Shown: in pieces, positions 16,399 to 25,694 of the stretch
Position numbering within the stretch: the stretch's first letter is position 1
How the letters are laid out: every line of letters begins with the position of its first letter
Assembly: GCF_019697375.1 (NCBI RefSeq)
Contig: NZ_JAHCDI010000004.1
Coordinates: 124,001-188,000, forward strand
Source of the DNA: Micromonospora tarapacensis
GTDB lineage: Bacteria > Actinomycetota > Actinomycetes > Mycobacteriales > Micromonosporaceae
Reading direction: 5' to 3'
Length of the DNA: 64,000 bases
Program-made: the position numbers and the translations under genes
Notes under the pieces: generated by a model
What the model was told of the DNA's origin: nothing
The model's database searches: none
What the model saw: only the letters and a program-made list of their open reading frames with translations

Positions 16399-17984
16399 GT
16401 GAGAACGGAGAGGGCATGAGCGGGAACGGCGCTCCGCCGGTCCAGGCGTCCGGGGACACCGCCGCGGGTGAGGTGGTCCTGCGCCTGACCGACGTGGTCA
16501 AGACCTTCCCGGGCGTCCGGGCGCTGGACGGCGTGCAACTGGAGGTACGCGCGGGCGAGGTGCACTGCCTGCTCGGGCAGAACGGCGCCGGCAAGTCCAC
16601 CCTGATCAAGGTGCTCGCCGGGGTGCACCGGCCGGATTCCGGGCGCGTCGAGTGGCAGGGCGAGCCGGTCACCTTCGCCGACCCGCAGGCCGCGATGCGC
16701 TCCGGGATCGCCACCATCTACCAGGAACTCGACCTGGTCGAGGACCTCTCGGTGGCGGAGAACGCCTTTCTCGGGCACGAGCCACGCCGCTTCGGGTTCA
16801 TCCGCCGGGCCCACATGGCCAGCCGGACCCGCGAGATCCTCGGCCGGCTCGGCCACGCCGAGATCCCGCCGGGCCGGATGGTGCGGGCACTGCCGGCGGC
16901 CGGCAAGCAGGTGGTCAGCATGGCCCGCGCACTCTCCCACGAGGCCCGGCTGATCATCATGGACGAGCCGAGTGCCGTGCTCGCCCACGACGAGGTGGAC
17001 AACCTCTTCCGGATCGTCCGCGAGCTGACCGCGCAGGGCATCGCGGTCATCTACATCTCGCACCGGTTGGACGAGATCCGCGAGGTCGGCGACCGGGTCA
17101 CCGTGCTCAAGGACGGCCGGACCACCGCGGCGAACCTGCCGGCCCGCGAGACACCGACCGGCGACCTGGTCTCCCGGATGACCGGCCGGAACATCGAGTA
17201 CGTCTTCCCGGACCGGGTCGCCGGTGCCACGGTCGGCGACGAGCTGCTCCAGGTGGACGGATTGACCCGGGCCGGCGAGTTCGCGGACGTCTCGCTCACC
17301 GTCCGGGCCGGGGAGATCGTCGGCATCGCCGGGCTGGTCGGCTCCGGGCGCTCCGAGCTGCTGGAAACCATCTACGGTGCCCGCCAGGCCGAGGCCGGCT
17401 CGGTGCGGATGTCGGGCCGGCGACTGCGGCCGGGCAGCGTCGGCGCGGCCGTGCGGGCCGGCGTGGGCATGGCCCCCGAGGAGCGCAAGAGCCAGGCGCT
17501 GCTGCTCGGCGAACCGATCTACCGCAACGTCACGCTGGCCACCTTCAGCCGGTACGCCCGACTCGGCTTCACCGACGTCGGGCGGGAGCGGGCCGAGGCG
17601 GAGCGGATCGCCGAGAGCCTGGAGATGCGCCCACGCGACGTGGGCCGGGCGGTGCGCACCCTCTCCGGCGGCAACCAGCAGAAGGTGGTGGTCGGGCGCT
17701 GGCTGCTCGGTGACACGAAGCTGCTGCTGCTCGACGAACCCACCCGGGGGGTGGACGTGGGTGCCCGCGCCGAGCTCTACCAGGTGATCCGGCAACTCGC
17801 CGCCGAGGGCGTCGGGGTGCTGCTGGTCTCCAGCGAGGTGCCCGAGGTGCTCGGCCTGGCCGACCGGGTGCTGGTGATGCGGGAGGGGCGGGTCGTCCGT
17901 ACGGCGCCGGCCGGCGAACTCGACGAAGACAGCGTGCTCGACCTCGTGATGGCGGGGTCTCTGATGGAAGGCGCACCGGCATGA
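16395..17984 (+). CDS. sugar ABC transporter ATP-binding protein (RbsA/XylG-like)
   Basis: This 529-residue protein has two ABC cassettes in tandem, as in ribose/xylose/inositol importers. Cassette 1 has Walker A GQNGAGKSTLIK, a degenerate signature (ALPAAGKQVVSMARA) and Walker B LIIMDEPSAVLA. Cassette 2 has the weak Walker A equivalent GLVGSGRSELLE, an intact signature LSGGNQQKVVVGRWL and Walker B LLLDEPTRGVDVGA. This asymmetry is normal for the family. Start and stop overlap the flanking genes by 4 bp, giving one polycistron. Confidence 0.95.
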   Translation: MSENGEGMSGNGAPPVQASGDTAAGEVVLRLTDVVKTFPGVRALDGVQLEVRAGEVHCLLGQNGAGKSTLIKVLAGVHRPDSGRVEWQGEPVTFADPQAAMRSGIATIYQELDLVEDLSVAENAFLGHEPRRFGFIRRAHMASRTREILGRLGHAEIPPGRMVRALPAAGKQVVSMARALSHEARLIIMDEPSAVLAHDEVDNLFRIVRELTAQGIAVIYISHRLDEIREVGDRVTVLKDGRTTAANLPARETPTGDLVSRMTGRNIEYVFPDRVAGATVGDELLQVDGLTRAGEFADVSLTVRAGEIVGIAGLVGSGRSELLETIYGARQAEAGSVRMSGRRLRPGSVGAAVRAGVGMAPEERKSQALLLGEPIYRNVTLATFSRYARLGFTDVGRERAEAERIAESLEMRPRDVGRAVRTLSGGNQQKVVVGRWLLGDTKLLLLDEPTRGVDVGARAELYQVIRQLAAEGVGVLLVSSEVPEVLGLADRVLVMREGRVVRTAPAGELDEDSVLDLVMAGSLMEGAPA

Positions 17985-19090
17985 GCGACAGTCCGCCCAC
18001 CACGACTCAGCTCCCGGCGCAGTCGCCGCCGGTGGACCCGGCCGAGACCGAGGCGGCCGGGCACCACCGGCCGGCCACCGGCCGGCTCTCCTGGTGGCAC
18101 GGGGACGGCGGTGAGGGTGCCAAGCGGAACCTCGCCCTGATCGGGGTGCTGCTGGCGCTCTTCGTGATCGGCGCGGCGACCCGCTCCGACCTGTACTCCA
18201 ACCCGGACTGGGTCTGGGCCAACATGCTCAGCATCCTCAAGCTCGCCTCGGTGGTCGGCGTGGTCACCGTCGGGATGACCTTCGTGATCATCGGCGGCGG
18301 CATCGACCTGTCGGTCGGCGCGATCGTCGCGCTGGCCGGGGTCTGGTGCACCACCGTCGCCACCCAGAACTTCGGTGCCGGCGGCATGATCTTCACGGCG
18401 GTCGTCGTGGGCGTGGCGGTCGGCCTGGTCAACGGGGCACTGATCGCGTACGGGCGGCTGGTGCCGTTCATCGCCACGCTGGCCATGCTGGTGGCGGCTC
18501 GTGGACTGGCCGCCGAGATCTCCCAGAAGCAGACCCAGATCTCGGAGAACAGCACCATCAACGGCATCGCCAGCACCGACCTGCTCGGCATCCCGCTGCT
18601 GGTCTACATCCTGGCCGCCGTGGTCGCCGCCGGGTGGGTGCTGCTCAACCGCACCACCTTCGGCCGGCGTACGGTCGCCGTCGGCGGCAACCCGGAGGCC
18701 GCCCGGCTGGCCGGCATCGACGTCAAGCGGCACACCGTGCTGCTCTACGCGCTCTCCGGCCTCTGCTGCGGCATCGCCGCGATCATGCTCACCGCCCAGG
18801 CCACCTCGGCCCAGGCGGCGATGGCAAACCTCTACGAGCTGGACGCGATCGCCGCCGTGATCATCGGTGGCACGCTGCTCAGCGGCGGGCGGGGCACCAT
18901 CATCGGCTCCCTGCTCGGGGTGATCATCTTCGCCACCATCACCAACCTCTTCGCGATCAACGGTCTCTCCACCGAGGCACAGAACATGGTCAAGGGCGGC
19001 ATCATCGTCGCCGCCGTCCTGATCCAGCAGGTGCAGTTCCGCAGCATCACCCAGTTCCTCCGGCGTAACCGGCTGACCACCACCACCTGA
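17981..19090 (+). CDS. sugar ABC transporter permease (RbsC-like)
   Basis: This 369-residue membrane protein of the BPD_transp_2 family has about ten hydrophobic segments. Signatures are VGMTFVIIGGGIDLSVGAIV, then GRRTVAVGGNPEAARLAGID and GGTLLSGGRGTIIGSLLG. A ~55-residue charged N-terminal extension precedes the first helix. It forms the channel with the preceding ATPase and the following binding protein; substrates of this class are pentoses, hexoses or inositols. Confidence 0.94.
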   Translation: MSDSPPTTTQLPAQSPPVDPAETEAAGHHRPATGRLSWWHGDGGEGAKRNLALIGVLLALFVIGAATRSDLYSNPDWVWANMLSILKLASVVGVVTVGMTFVIIGGGIDLSVGAIVALAGVWCTTVATQNFGAGGMIFTAVVVGVAVGLVNGALIAYGRLVPFIATLAMLVAARGLAAEISQKQTQISENSTINGIASTDLLGIPLLVYILAAVVAAGWVLLNRTTFGRRTVAVGGNPEAARLAGIDVKRHTVLLYALSGLCCGIAAIMLTAQATSAQAAMANLYELDAIAAVIIGGTLLSGGRGTIIGSLLGVIIFATITNLFAINGLSTEAQNMVKGGIIVAAVLIQQVQFRSITQFLRRNRLTTTT

Positions 19091-19185
19091 TCCTGCGCCG
19101 CACCACCCGGGTCACCGAGCGCGCGACGGTGGCCGGACCTGGCACACCCGAATTCCCTCTCCACACTGATAACCAGGAGGTCGTC

Positions 19186-20238
19186 ATGACCCAGCACAGT
19201 CGCGACATGTCGCGGCGCCGGCTGCTCTTCGGCGGTGCCGCCGTCGGCGCCGGTGTTCTCCTCGCCGGCTGCACCAGCAACGAGCAGACGCCGACCGAGG
19301 CGCAGACCAACGCCGCCGGCGGCAACGCCAACACCGAGCCCGGCAAGCAGGTGACGATCGGCTTCTCCGCGCCGGCCGCCGACCACGGCTGGATCGCCGC
19401 GATCACCAACAACGCCAAGGCCCAGGCCGCGGCGTACTCCGACGTCGAGTTCAACATCGTCGAAGCCGGCGCGGACGCGGCGGCCCAGCGGGCGGTGCTG
19501 TCCACCCTGATCTCCCAGACGCCGGACGTGATCGTGCTGCTGCCGCACGACGGCAAGGAGCTCAACTCGTTCGGCCTGGAGGCGATGCAGGCCGGCATCC
19601 CGGTGGTCAACCTGGACCGCGCCTTCCCGGACGCCAAGGCGTACCGGTTGCAGATCAAGGGCGACAACTACGGCATGGGCGTCTCCGCCGCCACCTTCAT
19701 CGTCGAGCAGCTCAAGGCCAAGGGGGTCAGCAACCCGGTGATCGCCGAGATCGCCGGGATGGACGAGCTGGAGCTGACCCAGGAACGAACGCAGGGCTTC
19801 AACGACACCCTGGCCCAGAACGGCCTGCGGGTCGCGAACCGCCGGGCGGCCCGGTTCACCGCCGACTCCGGCCAGCAGGAGGCGGCGCAGCTGCTCCAGG
19901 CCCTGCCGAAGATCGACGCGATCTGGAACCACGACGACGACCAGGGCATCGGCGTGCTGGCCGCGATCAGCCAGGCCAGCCGCAACGAGTTCTTCATGGT
20001 CGGCGGCGCCGGCTCGAAGAAGGCGATGGAGGACATCCAGGCCGACAACACGGTGCTCAAGGCCACGGTGACCTACAGCCCGTCGATGGCCTCCTCGGCG
20101 ATCTCGCTGGCCCGCCTGATCGCCCAGGGCCGGGGCATGTCCGACCTGGTGGAACTCCAGGTGCCCAAGGAGATCGTCCTCGCCTCCGAAACGATCACCA
20201 AGGAGAACGCGGGCGACTACCTCAAGCTCGGGTTCTGA
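19186..20238 (+). CDS. sugar ABC transporter substrate-binding lipoprotein (RbsB-like)
   Basis: This 350-residue periplasmic-binding protein-like I receptor starts at the ATG at 19186 with AACCAGGAGG upstream. The leader MSRRRLLFGG…VLLAGC combines a twin-arginine-like motif with a lipobox. The mature domain has VTIGFSAPAADHGWIAAIT, a DVIVLLPHDGKELNSFG hinge segment and VNLDRAF. This subtype often accompanies Gfo/Idh oxidoreductases and TIM-barrel epimerases in inositol or rare-sugar loci, as here. Confidence 0.93.
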   Translation: MTQHSRDMSRRRLLFGGAAVGAGVLLAGCTSNEQTPTEAQTNAAGGNANTEPGKQVTIGFSAPAADHGWIAAITNNAKAQAAAYSDVEFNIVEAGADAAAQRAVLSTLISQTPDVIVLLPHDGKELNSFGLEAMQAGIPVVNLDRAFPDAKAYRLQIKGDNYGMGVSAATFIVEQLKAKGVSNPVIAEIAGMDELELTQERTQGFNDTLAQNGLRVANRRAARFTADSGQQEAAQLLQALPKIDAIWNHDDDQGIGVLAAISQASRNEFFMVGGAGSKKAMEDIQADNTVLKATVTYSPSMASSAISLARLIAQGRGMSDLVELQVPKEIVLASETITKENAGDYLKLGF

Positions 20239-20258
20239 TTCACGGGGGGAGACCCACC

Positions 20259-21463
20259 TTGTCCACGACAGACAACCAACTGCGGGTCGGCATGGTCGGC
20301 TACGCGTTCATGGGCGCCGCGCACTCGCAGGCGTGGCGCACCGTGAACCGGGTGTACGACCTGCCGGCGCGGGCCCGGATGACGCTCATCTGTGGCCGGG
20401 ATCCGGGGAAGGTGGCCGAGGCCGCCGACCGGCTCGGCTGGGCGGAGCACACCACGGACTGGCGGGAGCTGGTGGCCCGGCCGGACATCGACGTGGTCGA
20501 CATCTGCACGCCGGGAGACAGCCACGCCGAGATCGCGCTGGCCGCGCTGGCCGCCGGCAAGCACGTGCTGTGCGAGAAGCCGCTGGCCAACACCGTCGCC
20601 GAGGCACGGGAGATGACCGCCGCGGCGGCCACCGCCCGGCCGGCGGCGCCCGGTCGATGTGCGGCTTCAACTACCGGCGGGTGCCCGCGGTGGCGTTGAT
20701 GCGCCAGATGATCGCCGACGGACGGCTCGGCGAGATCCGGCACGTCCGGGCCAGCTACCTGCAGGACTGGATCGTGGACCCGCAGTTCCCGCTGGTCTGG
20801 CGGTTGCGGAAGGAACTGGCGGGCTCCGGCGCGCTGGGCGACATCGGTGCGCACATCATCGACCTCACCCAGCACGTCACCGGTCAGCGGATCGCCGGCG
20901 TCAGCGCGGTGACCGAGACCTTCGTCAAGGAGCGGCCGGTGCCGGCCGGATCGAGCGGGCTGGCGGCGCAGACCGACGGCGCCGCCGCGACCGGCCCGGT
21001 CACCGTCGACGACGCCGCGATCTTCGTGGCCCGGCTCGACGGCGGGGCGCTGGCGACGTACGAGGCGACCCGGTTCGCCACCGGCCGCAAGAACGCTCTC
21101 CGCGTGGAGATCAACGGGTCGCTGGGCAGCGTCGCCTTCGACCTGGAACGCCTCAATGAGCTGGAGTTCTACGACGCGACGCGTCCCGCCGCCGAGCAGG
21201 GCTTCAGCCGGATCCTGGTGACCGAGGGCGAGCACCCGTACCTGTCGGCCTGGTGGCCGCCGGGCCACCTCATCGGGTACGAGCACTCCTTCACCCACCA
21301 GATGCGCGACTTCATCGAGGCGGTGGCGACCGGCGTCGACCCGACGCCCTCCTTCGCCGAGGCGTTGCAGGTGCAACTGGTGCTGGACGCGGTGGCCCGG
21401 TCGGCCGACCTCGGGTCCTCGTGGACCGAGGTGGAGCCGACGCTGGCGGCGGTCACCGCCTGA
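20259..21463 (+). CDS. Gfo/Idh/MocA-family oxidoreductase, apparent frameshift near 20640
   Basis: The N-terminal 125 residues are a Rossmann NAD(P) domain (VGMVGYAFMGAAHSQAW, DVVDICTPGDSHAEIA, CEKPLA). The frame breaks near 20640 after ATAR and resumes one base out as MCGFNYRRVPAVALMRQMI, with DIGAHIIDLTQHV and RFATGRKNALRVEING, to the stop at 21463. One G missing from CGGGCC explains it; the repaired protein is ~401 residues. The likely start is TTG at 20259 with GGGGGGAG upstream. Family members oxidise sugars or inositols. Its place after an inositol-type ABC importer suggests it acts on the imported ligand. Confidence 0.9.
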
Positions 21464-21490
21464 GCCACCTCCGGTACCGACCGGCGAGGG

Positions 21491-21517
21491 CCGGCCGCGG
21501 TTGCGCCCCGCGGCCGG
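21491..21517 (+). terminator. hairpin after the sugar ABC/oxidoreductase operon
   Basis: Perfect 10-bp arms CCGGCCGCGG and CCGCGGCCGG surround a 7-nt loop, 28 bp after the oxidoreductase stop. The remaining intergenic DNA up to 21910 (about 390 bp) shows no gene and probably holds the promoter of the Ebo-type operon. Confidence 0.6.
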
Positions 21518-21910
21518 TACGGGTCGGGACCGGAGGTCGTGTCCACGGGCCATCCGGCCCGGTGGCACGAGCAGTGCGGTTCCTCCGGTGCGGCCGGACC
21601 GGGATTCCCCGGTCGCACCGGAGGGCCGCCGCCCGAACGATCCGTCCACCGAAGACCTGCACCTGAGACCCTCCCGCCTCCGGGCGGACCGCGTCCGACG
21701 AGTCGTCGCTCGGGCCACCGTCGTCCCGAACGGCCGGATGCGGGGGAGGCAGGGGCGAGACGCCGACCGCCCCTGCCTACCAGCCCCGTCCGTCCGTCTC
21801 CGCCCCGGCATGCCGGTCCGGTGCCGTCGCCGCCGACCTCGGCGCCGGCCGGTGAGCTCCATTCGGGGCGGGCGGCGGGCGGGGCGCATCCACACACAGG
21901 AAGGAGCGCC

Positions 21911-23070
21911 ATGCGTACGGGTGTCTGGCTGGTGGGGGTGCGTGGCTCGGTCGCGACCACCAGCATCGTGGGTGCACTCGCCCTGCGGGCCGGGCTGACC
22001 GGGCCGACCGGGTGCGTCACCGAACTGCCCGGGGTGTCCGGTCCGGCCCTGCCGGCCTTCGCCGACCTGGTCTTCGGCGGGCACGACGTGGTCGTCACCC
22101 CGGTCGCCAAGCGCGCCGAGGCGCTCGCCGCCGCCGGCGTCCTGCCGGCCCGCCTGGTCGCCGCGCTGCCGGAGGAACTGGCCGCCGTCGAGCGGGACCT
22201 GCGTCCCGCACCCAGCGCCGGAACCCAGGCCGACCGGGTCGCGGCGATGGTCCGTGACCTCACCGCGTTCCGCGAGCGGCACGGGCTGGACCGGGTGGTG
22301 GTGGTCAACGTCGCGGCCACCGAGCCGGCCCCCGCCCGCACCCGGCACACGCCGACCCGGCCGCGCTGCGGGCCGCCCTGGCCGGCCCCGACGAGGTGCT
22401 GCCGCCCAGCTCGCTGTACGGCTACGCGGCGGTGACGGCGGGCTGCCCGTACGTCGACTTCACCCCGTCGACCGGCCTGCGGCTGCCGGCGCTGACCGCG
22501 GTGGCCGACGAGCACGGGCTGCCGTACGCGGGTCACGACGGCAAGACGGGGGAAACCCTGCTCAAGTCGGTGCTCGCCCCGATGTTCGCGATGCGCCACC
22601 TCACCGTCCGGTCGTGGTCCGGGCTCAACCTGCTCGGCGGGGGCGACGGCGCCACGCTGGCCCAGCCGGACGCCAACGCCGCCAAGGTGCGCAGCAAGCA
22701 GCGGGTGCTCGGCGAGACGCTCGGCTACCTGCCGCAGGGCGACACCCGGATCGAGTACGTCGAGGAACTGGGTGACTTCAAGACCGCCTGGGATCTGGTC
22801 ACCTTCGCCGGCTTCCTCGGCACCGGGATGCGACTGGAGTTCACCTGGCACGGCTGTGACTCGGCGCTGGCCGCACCGCTCGTGCTCGACCTGGCCCGGC
22901 TCACCTCGGCGGCGCACGCCGCCGGCCGCTCCGGGCCGCTGTCCGACCTCGCCTTCTTCTTCAAGGATCCGCTCGGTACCGCGCCCGCGTCGCTGGCCGA
23001 CCAGTGGACCCGGCTGTGCGCGTTCGCCGGCCGGCTGCACACCGGAGACGCCGATGCCCCGCGTGGCTGA
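21911..23070 (+). CDS. inositol-3-phosphate synthase-family protein, apparent frameshift near 22334
   Basis: This is a myo-inositol-phosphate synthase homologue (NAD-dependent cyclisation of glucose 6-phosphate), ~386 residues when repaired. It starts VWLVGVRGSVATTSIVGALAL and shows VVVVNVAATEP, SSLYGYAAVTAGCPYVDFTP, the catalytic block GHDGKTGETLLKSVLAPMF, SWSGLNLLGGGDGATLA and KVRSKQRVLGETLG. The frame break at GAGCCGGCCCCCGCCCGCAC is cured by one C. AAGGAG precedes the ATG. It sits first in an Ebo-type operon, where other bacteria carry a sugar-phosphate cyclase (EboD), so it probably makes the cyclitol head group. It is divergent from housekeeping Ino1. Confidence 0.88.
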
Positions 23071-23979
23071 CCTGGTCGAGCTGGTCCGGGCGCCGGCCGC
23101 GCTCTCGGTGCCCGGGGACGTGGTGGCCGGCGCCGCGGCGGCGGGCGCCCTCGGTCCCCGTACCCCGGCCCTCGCCGCCGCGTCGGTGCTGCTCTACTGG
23201 GGCGGCATGGCCGCCAACGACTGGGCCGACCGTGACCTGGACGCCGTCGAACGGCCGGAACGGCCCATCCCCAGCGGCCGGGTCACCCCCGGCTTCGCGG
23301 TCGGTCTCGCCGCCGGCCTCACCGCCGCCGGTGTCGGTCTCGCCGCCGTCGCCGGGGCCGCCGGGCCGCCGCCGTCGCGCTGCCGCTCGCCGCCGCCGTC
23401 TGGGGCTACGATCTCGCGGCCAAGAACACCGCCGTCGGTCCCGCCGCGATGGCCACCTGCCGCGGGCTGGACGTGCTGCTCGGTGCGGCTGCCGGCGGCC
23501 GGCCGGTGCGGGCGCTGCCCGCGGCGCTCACCGTCGCCGCGCACACCTGGACCGTCACCACCCTGTCCCGCCGCGAGGTCGACGGCGCCGACCGCGCACT
23601 GCCGCTGCGTACCCTGGCCGGCACCGCCCTGGTCGCCGCGAGCGCCGCGATCCCGCCGGGTGCGCTTCGTCGATGGCGCCCGGTAACCCGGTCCGTGGGC
23701 CGGCCCGGCGCTGGCCGAGATGCCGCCGGCGCGGTGGCGGCGGCGCTGCCGGCCGTCCTCGCCGGCTGGTACGTCGCCCGCTACGGCACCGCGCAGGCGC
23801 GGGTGGCCGCCCGGCCCGACGCCGCCCGGGTCCGGGCCGCGGTCGGTGCCGGCATCACCGGACTGCCCGCCCTACAGGGCGCGTTGACCGCGCGGGCCGG
23901 TGCCGGTCTGCTCGGGCTGGCGGTGGCGGCCGCCGCGCCGCTGGGCCGGCGCCTGGCCCGGAAGGTCTCCCCGACATGA
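23054..23979 (+). CDS. UbiA-like prenyltransferase (EboC / SCO3242-type), apparent frameshift near 23364
   Basis: This membrane prenyltransferase-like protein (~308 residues repaired) opens LVELVRAPAALSVPGDVVAG and has the Asp-rich motif NDWADRDLDAVERPERPIPS expected to bind prenyl diphosphate and Mg2+. After the break (one G missing in GCCGGGGCC) it continues VWGYDLAAKNTAVGP, ATCRGLDVLLGAA and TLSRREVDGADRALP. It overlaps the inositol-phosphate synthase by 17 bp and the next gene by ATGA. With a polyprenyl diphosphate synthase at the operon end, it plausibly prenylates a cyclitol or related acceptor. Confidence 0.85.
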
Positions 23980-25001
23980 CCGCCGACCGTCCCGTCCAGG
24001 ACGGGATCCGCTTCGGCTACGGCACCAACGGTTTCGCCAACCATCGCCTCGACGACGCGCTGGCGGTCATCGCCGACCTCGGCTACCACGGTGTGGCGCT
24101 CACCCTGGACCACGACCACCTCGACCCGTTCGCGCCGGAACTGGCCCGGCGGGTCGACGCGGTCGCCGCCCGGCTGGCGGCGCTCGGACTCGCCGTGGTG
24201 ATCGAGACCGGGGCCCGCTACCTCCTCGACCCCTGGCACAAGCACGCACCGACGCTGCTGCACGACAACCCGGCCCGGCGGGTCGAGTTCCTGCGCCGCG
24301 CGGTGGCGATCGGCGCGGATCTCGGCGCCGAGGCAGTCTCCTTCTGGGCGGGTGTGCGACCCGACGCGGTTGAGCCGGCGGTGGCCTGGGATCGCCTGGT
24401 GGCCGGCTGCGCCACGGTGGTCGCGGCGGCGGAGGGCGCGGGCGTGACCCTGGGCTTCGAGCCGGAGCCGGGAATGCTGGTCGAGGACATCGCCGGCTGG
24501 CGCCGGCTGCACGCGGCCCTGGGCTTCCCGGCACGGCTGGGCATCACCCTCGACATCGGACACTGCCGCTGCCTGGAACCGCAGCCGGTGCCCGACTGCG
24601 TCCGCGAGGTCGCCGCGCATCTGGTCAACGTGCAGATCGACGACATGCGGCGAGGCGTGCACGAGCACCTGGAGTTCGGCACCGGCGAGATCGACTTCCC
24701 GCCGGTGCTGGCCGCCCTGCGCGAGGTCGGCTACCGGGGCCTGGTCGCCGTGGAACTGCCGCGCCACTCGCACGCCGCCCCCACCGTGGCCGCCCGCTCG
24801 CTGGAGTTCCTGCACGCCGCCGCCGCGGGGCCGGCGGATGCCCTGGGGCCGGCGGATGCCGCGATTCCCGCGGACGCCGTCGGGTCGAGTTCCGCCCTGC
24901 ACGCCCTTTGCTCTGCTTCAACGGGCGCACCGGCCGGGCGTCCGGTATCCGGACAACGACCGTCGCGTGGGGTGAAGCAGAGCAAAGGACGTCCGGGGTA
25001 G
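23976..25001 (+). CDS. sugar phosphate isomerase/epimerase-like TIM-barrel protein
   Basis: This AP-endonuclease-2/xylose-isomerase-like TIM barrel has FGYGTNGFANHRLDDALAVI, GYHGVALTLDHDHLDPF, VTLGFEPEPGMLVED (metal-site Glu), ITLDIGHCRCLEPQPVPDC, VNVQIDDMRRGVHEHLEFG and a final VAVELPRHSH. The core ends near residue 285. The last ~55 codons run through a low-complexity tail and then an inverted-repeat element (24905–24988) that supplies the present stop, so the native C-terminus was probably shorter. Start ATG at 23976 overlaps the prenyltransferase stop. It probably isomerises the cyclitol or sugar intermediate of this operon. Confidence 0.88.
   Translation: MTADRPVQDGIRFGYGTNGFANHRLDDALAVIADLGYHGVALTLDHDHLDPFAPELARRVDAVAARLAALGLAVVIETGARYLLDPWHKHAPTLLHDNPARRVEFLRRAVAIGADLGAEAVSFWAGVRPDAVEPAVAWDRLVAGCATVVAAAEGAGVTLGFEPEPGMLVEDIAGWRRLHAALGFPARLGITLDIGHCRCLEPQPVPDCVREVAAHLVNVQIDDMRRGVHEHLEFGTGEIDFPPVLAALREVGYRGLVAVELPRHSHAAPTVAARSLEFLHAAAAGPADALGPADAAIPADAVGSSSALHALCSASTGAPAGRPVSGQRPSRGVKQSKGRPG
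24905..24988. repeat. 16-bp inverted-repeat element inside a coding 3' end
   Basis: Perfect arms CCTTTGCTCTGCTTCA (24905–24920) and TGAAGCAGAGCAAAGG (24973–24988) flank 52 bp that contain a nested hairpin GTCCGGTATCCGGAC. The element is AT-richer than its context, and the preceding gene reads through it to a stop at 24999–25001. It resembles a dispersed REP/MITE-like unit rather than coding DNA. Confidence 0.8.
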
Positions 25002-25070
25002 CACCCCGACCGGCAGCGGCCGGAGCACGAGATGGCATTGATCGGCAGCAGAGGGAGGGCGGAGACGGCG

Positions 25071-25694
25071 ATGACACCGAACGACCTGCGAGCGGCCCTG
25101 CGGGGCGTACCCGACCCGGAATGGCTGGCGACCGCCCTGTCCCGCGTCGCGGCCGAGCCGACGACGATCGCGCTGTTCTTTCCGGCGGCCGGCCGGCGCT
25201 GCGGCCGGGCGGAACTGCCCGACCTGCCCGGCTGGACGGCCGACGAGGCGGTCCGAGTGCTGCTGCTCACCGCCCTGCCCGCCGACCACGCCGGGCAGGC
25301 CGAGGCGCTCTACCGCATCGGGGACGCCGCCGAGAAACGCGCCGTGCTGAAGGCGCTGCCACTGCTGCCGGTCGGCGTGACCGGGCTGCCGCTGCTGCAC
25401 GACGCGATCCGCACCAACGACACCCGGCTGGTCGCCGCCGCCCTCGGGCCGTACGCCCGCCATCTCGACCAGCCGGCCTGGCGGCAGGCCGTGCTCAAGT
25501 GCGTCTTCACCGGCGTACCGCTGGCCGCGGTGGCCGACCTGGACGCCCGGGCGGACGGGGAACTGGCGGCCATGCTCGCCGCGCTCGCCGACGAGCGGGC
25601 CGCCGCCGGCCGGGACCTGCCGGCCGACGCCACCGAGCTGCTGACCCGGCTGATCGCCCGGGCCGGCGGCCGACCGCACCACAGGGAGGCGTGA
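25071..25694 (+). CDS. eboA: EboA-domain protein
   Basis: This 207-residue alpha-helical protein matches the EboA pattern: ALYRIGDAAEKRAVLKALPL, LLHDAIRTNDTRLVAAALG, YARHLDQPAWRQAVLKCVF and a C-terminal DERAAAGRDLPADATELL. The ATG at 25071 is preferred for its GGAG; an upstream ATG at 25032 is possible. EboA has no known enzymatic role, but it marks the ebo operon, linked in cyanobacteria to export or maturation of scytonemin precursors. The stop overlaps the next ATG (TGATG). Confidence 0.85.
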   Translation: MTPNDLRAALRGVPDPEWLATALSRVAAEPTTIALFFPAAGRRCGRAELPDLPGWTADEAVRVLLLTALPADHAGQAEALYRIGDAAEKRAVLKALPLLPVGVTGLPLLHDAIRTNDTRLVAAALGPYARHLDQPAWRQAVLKCVFTGVPLAAVADLDARADGELAAMLAALADERAAAGRDLPADATELLTRLIARAGGRPHHREA

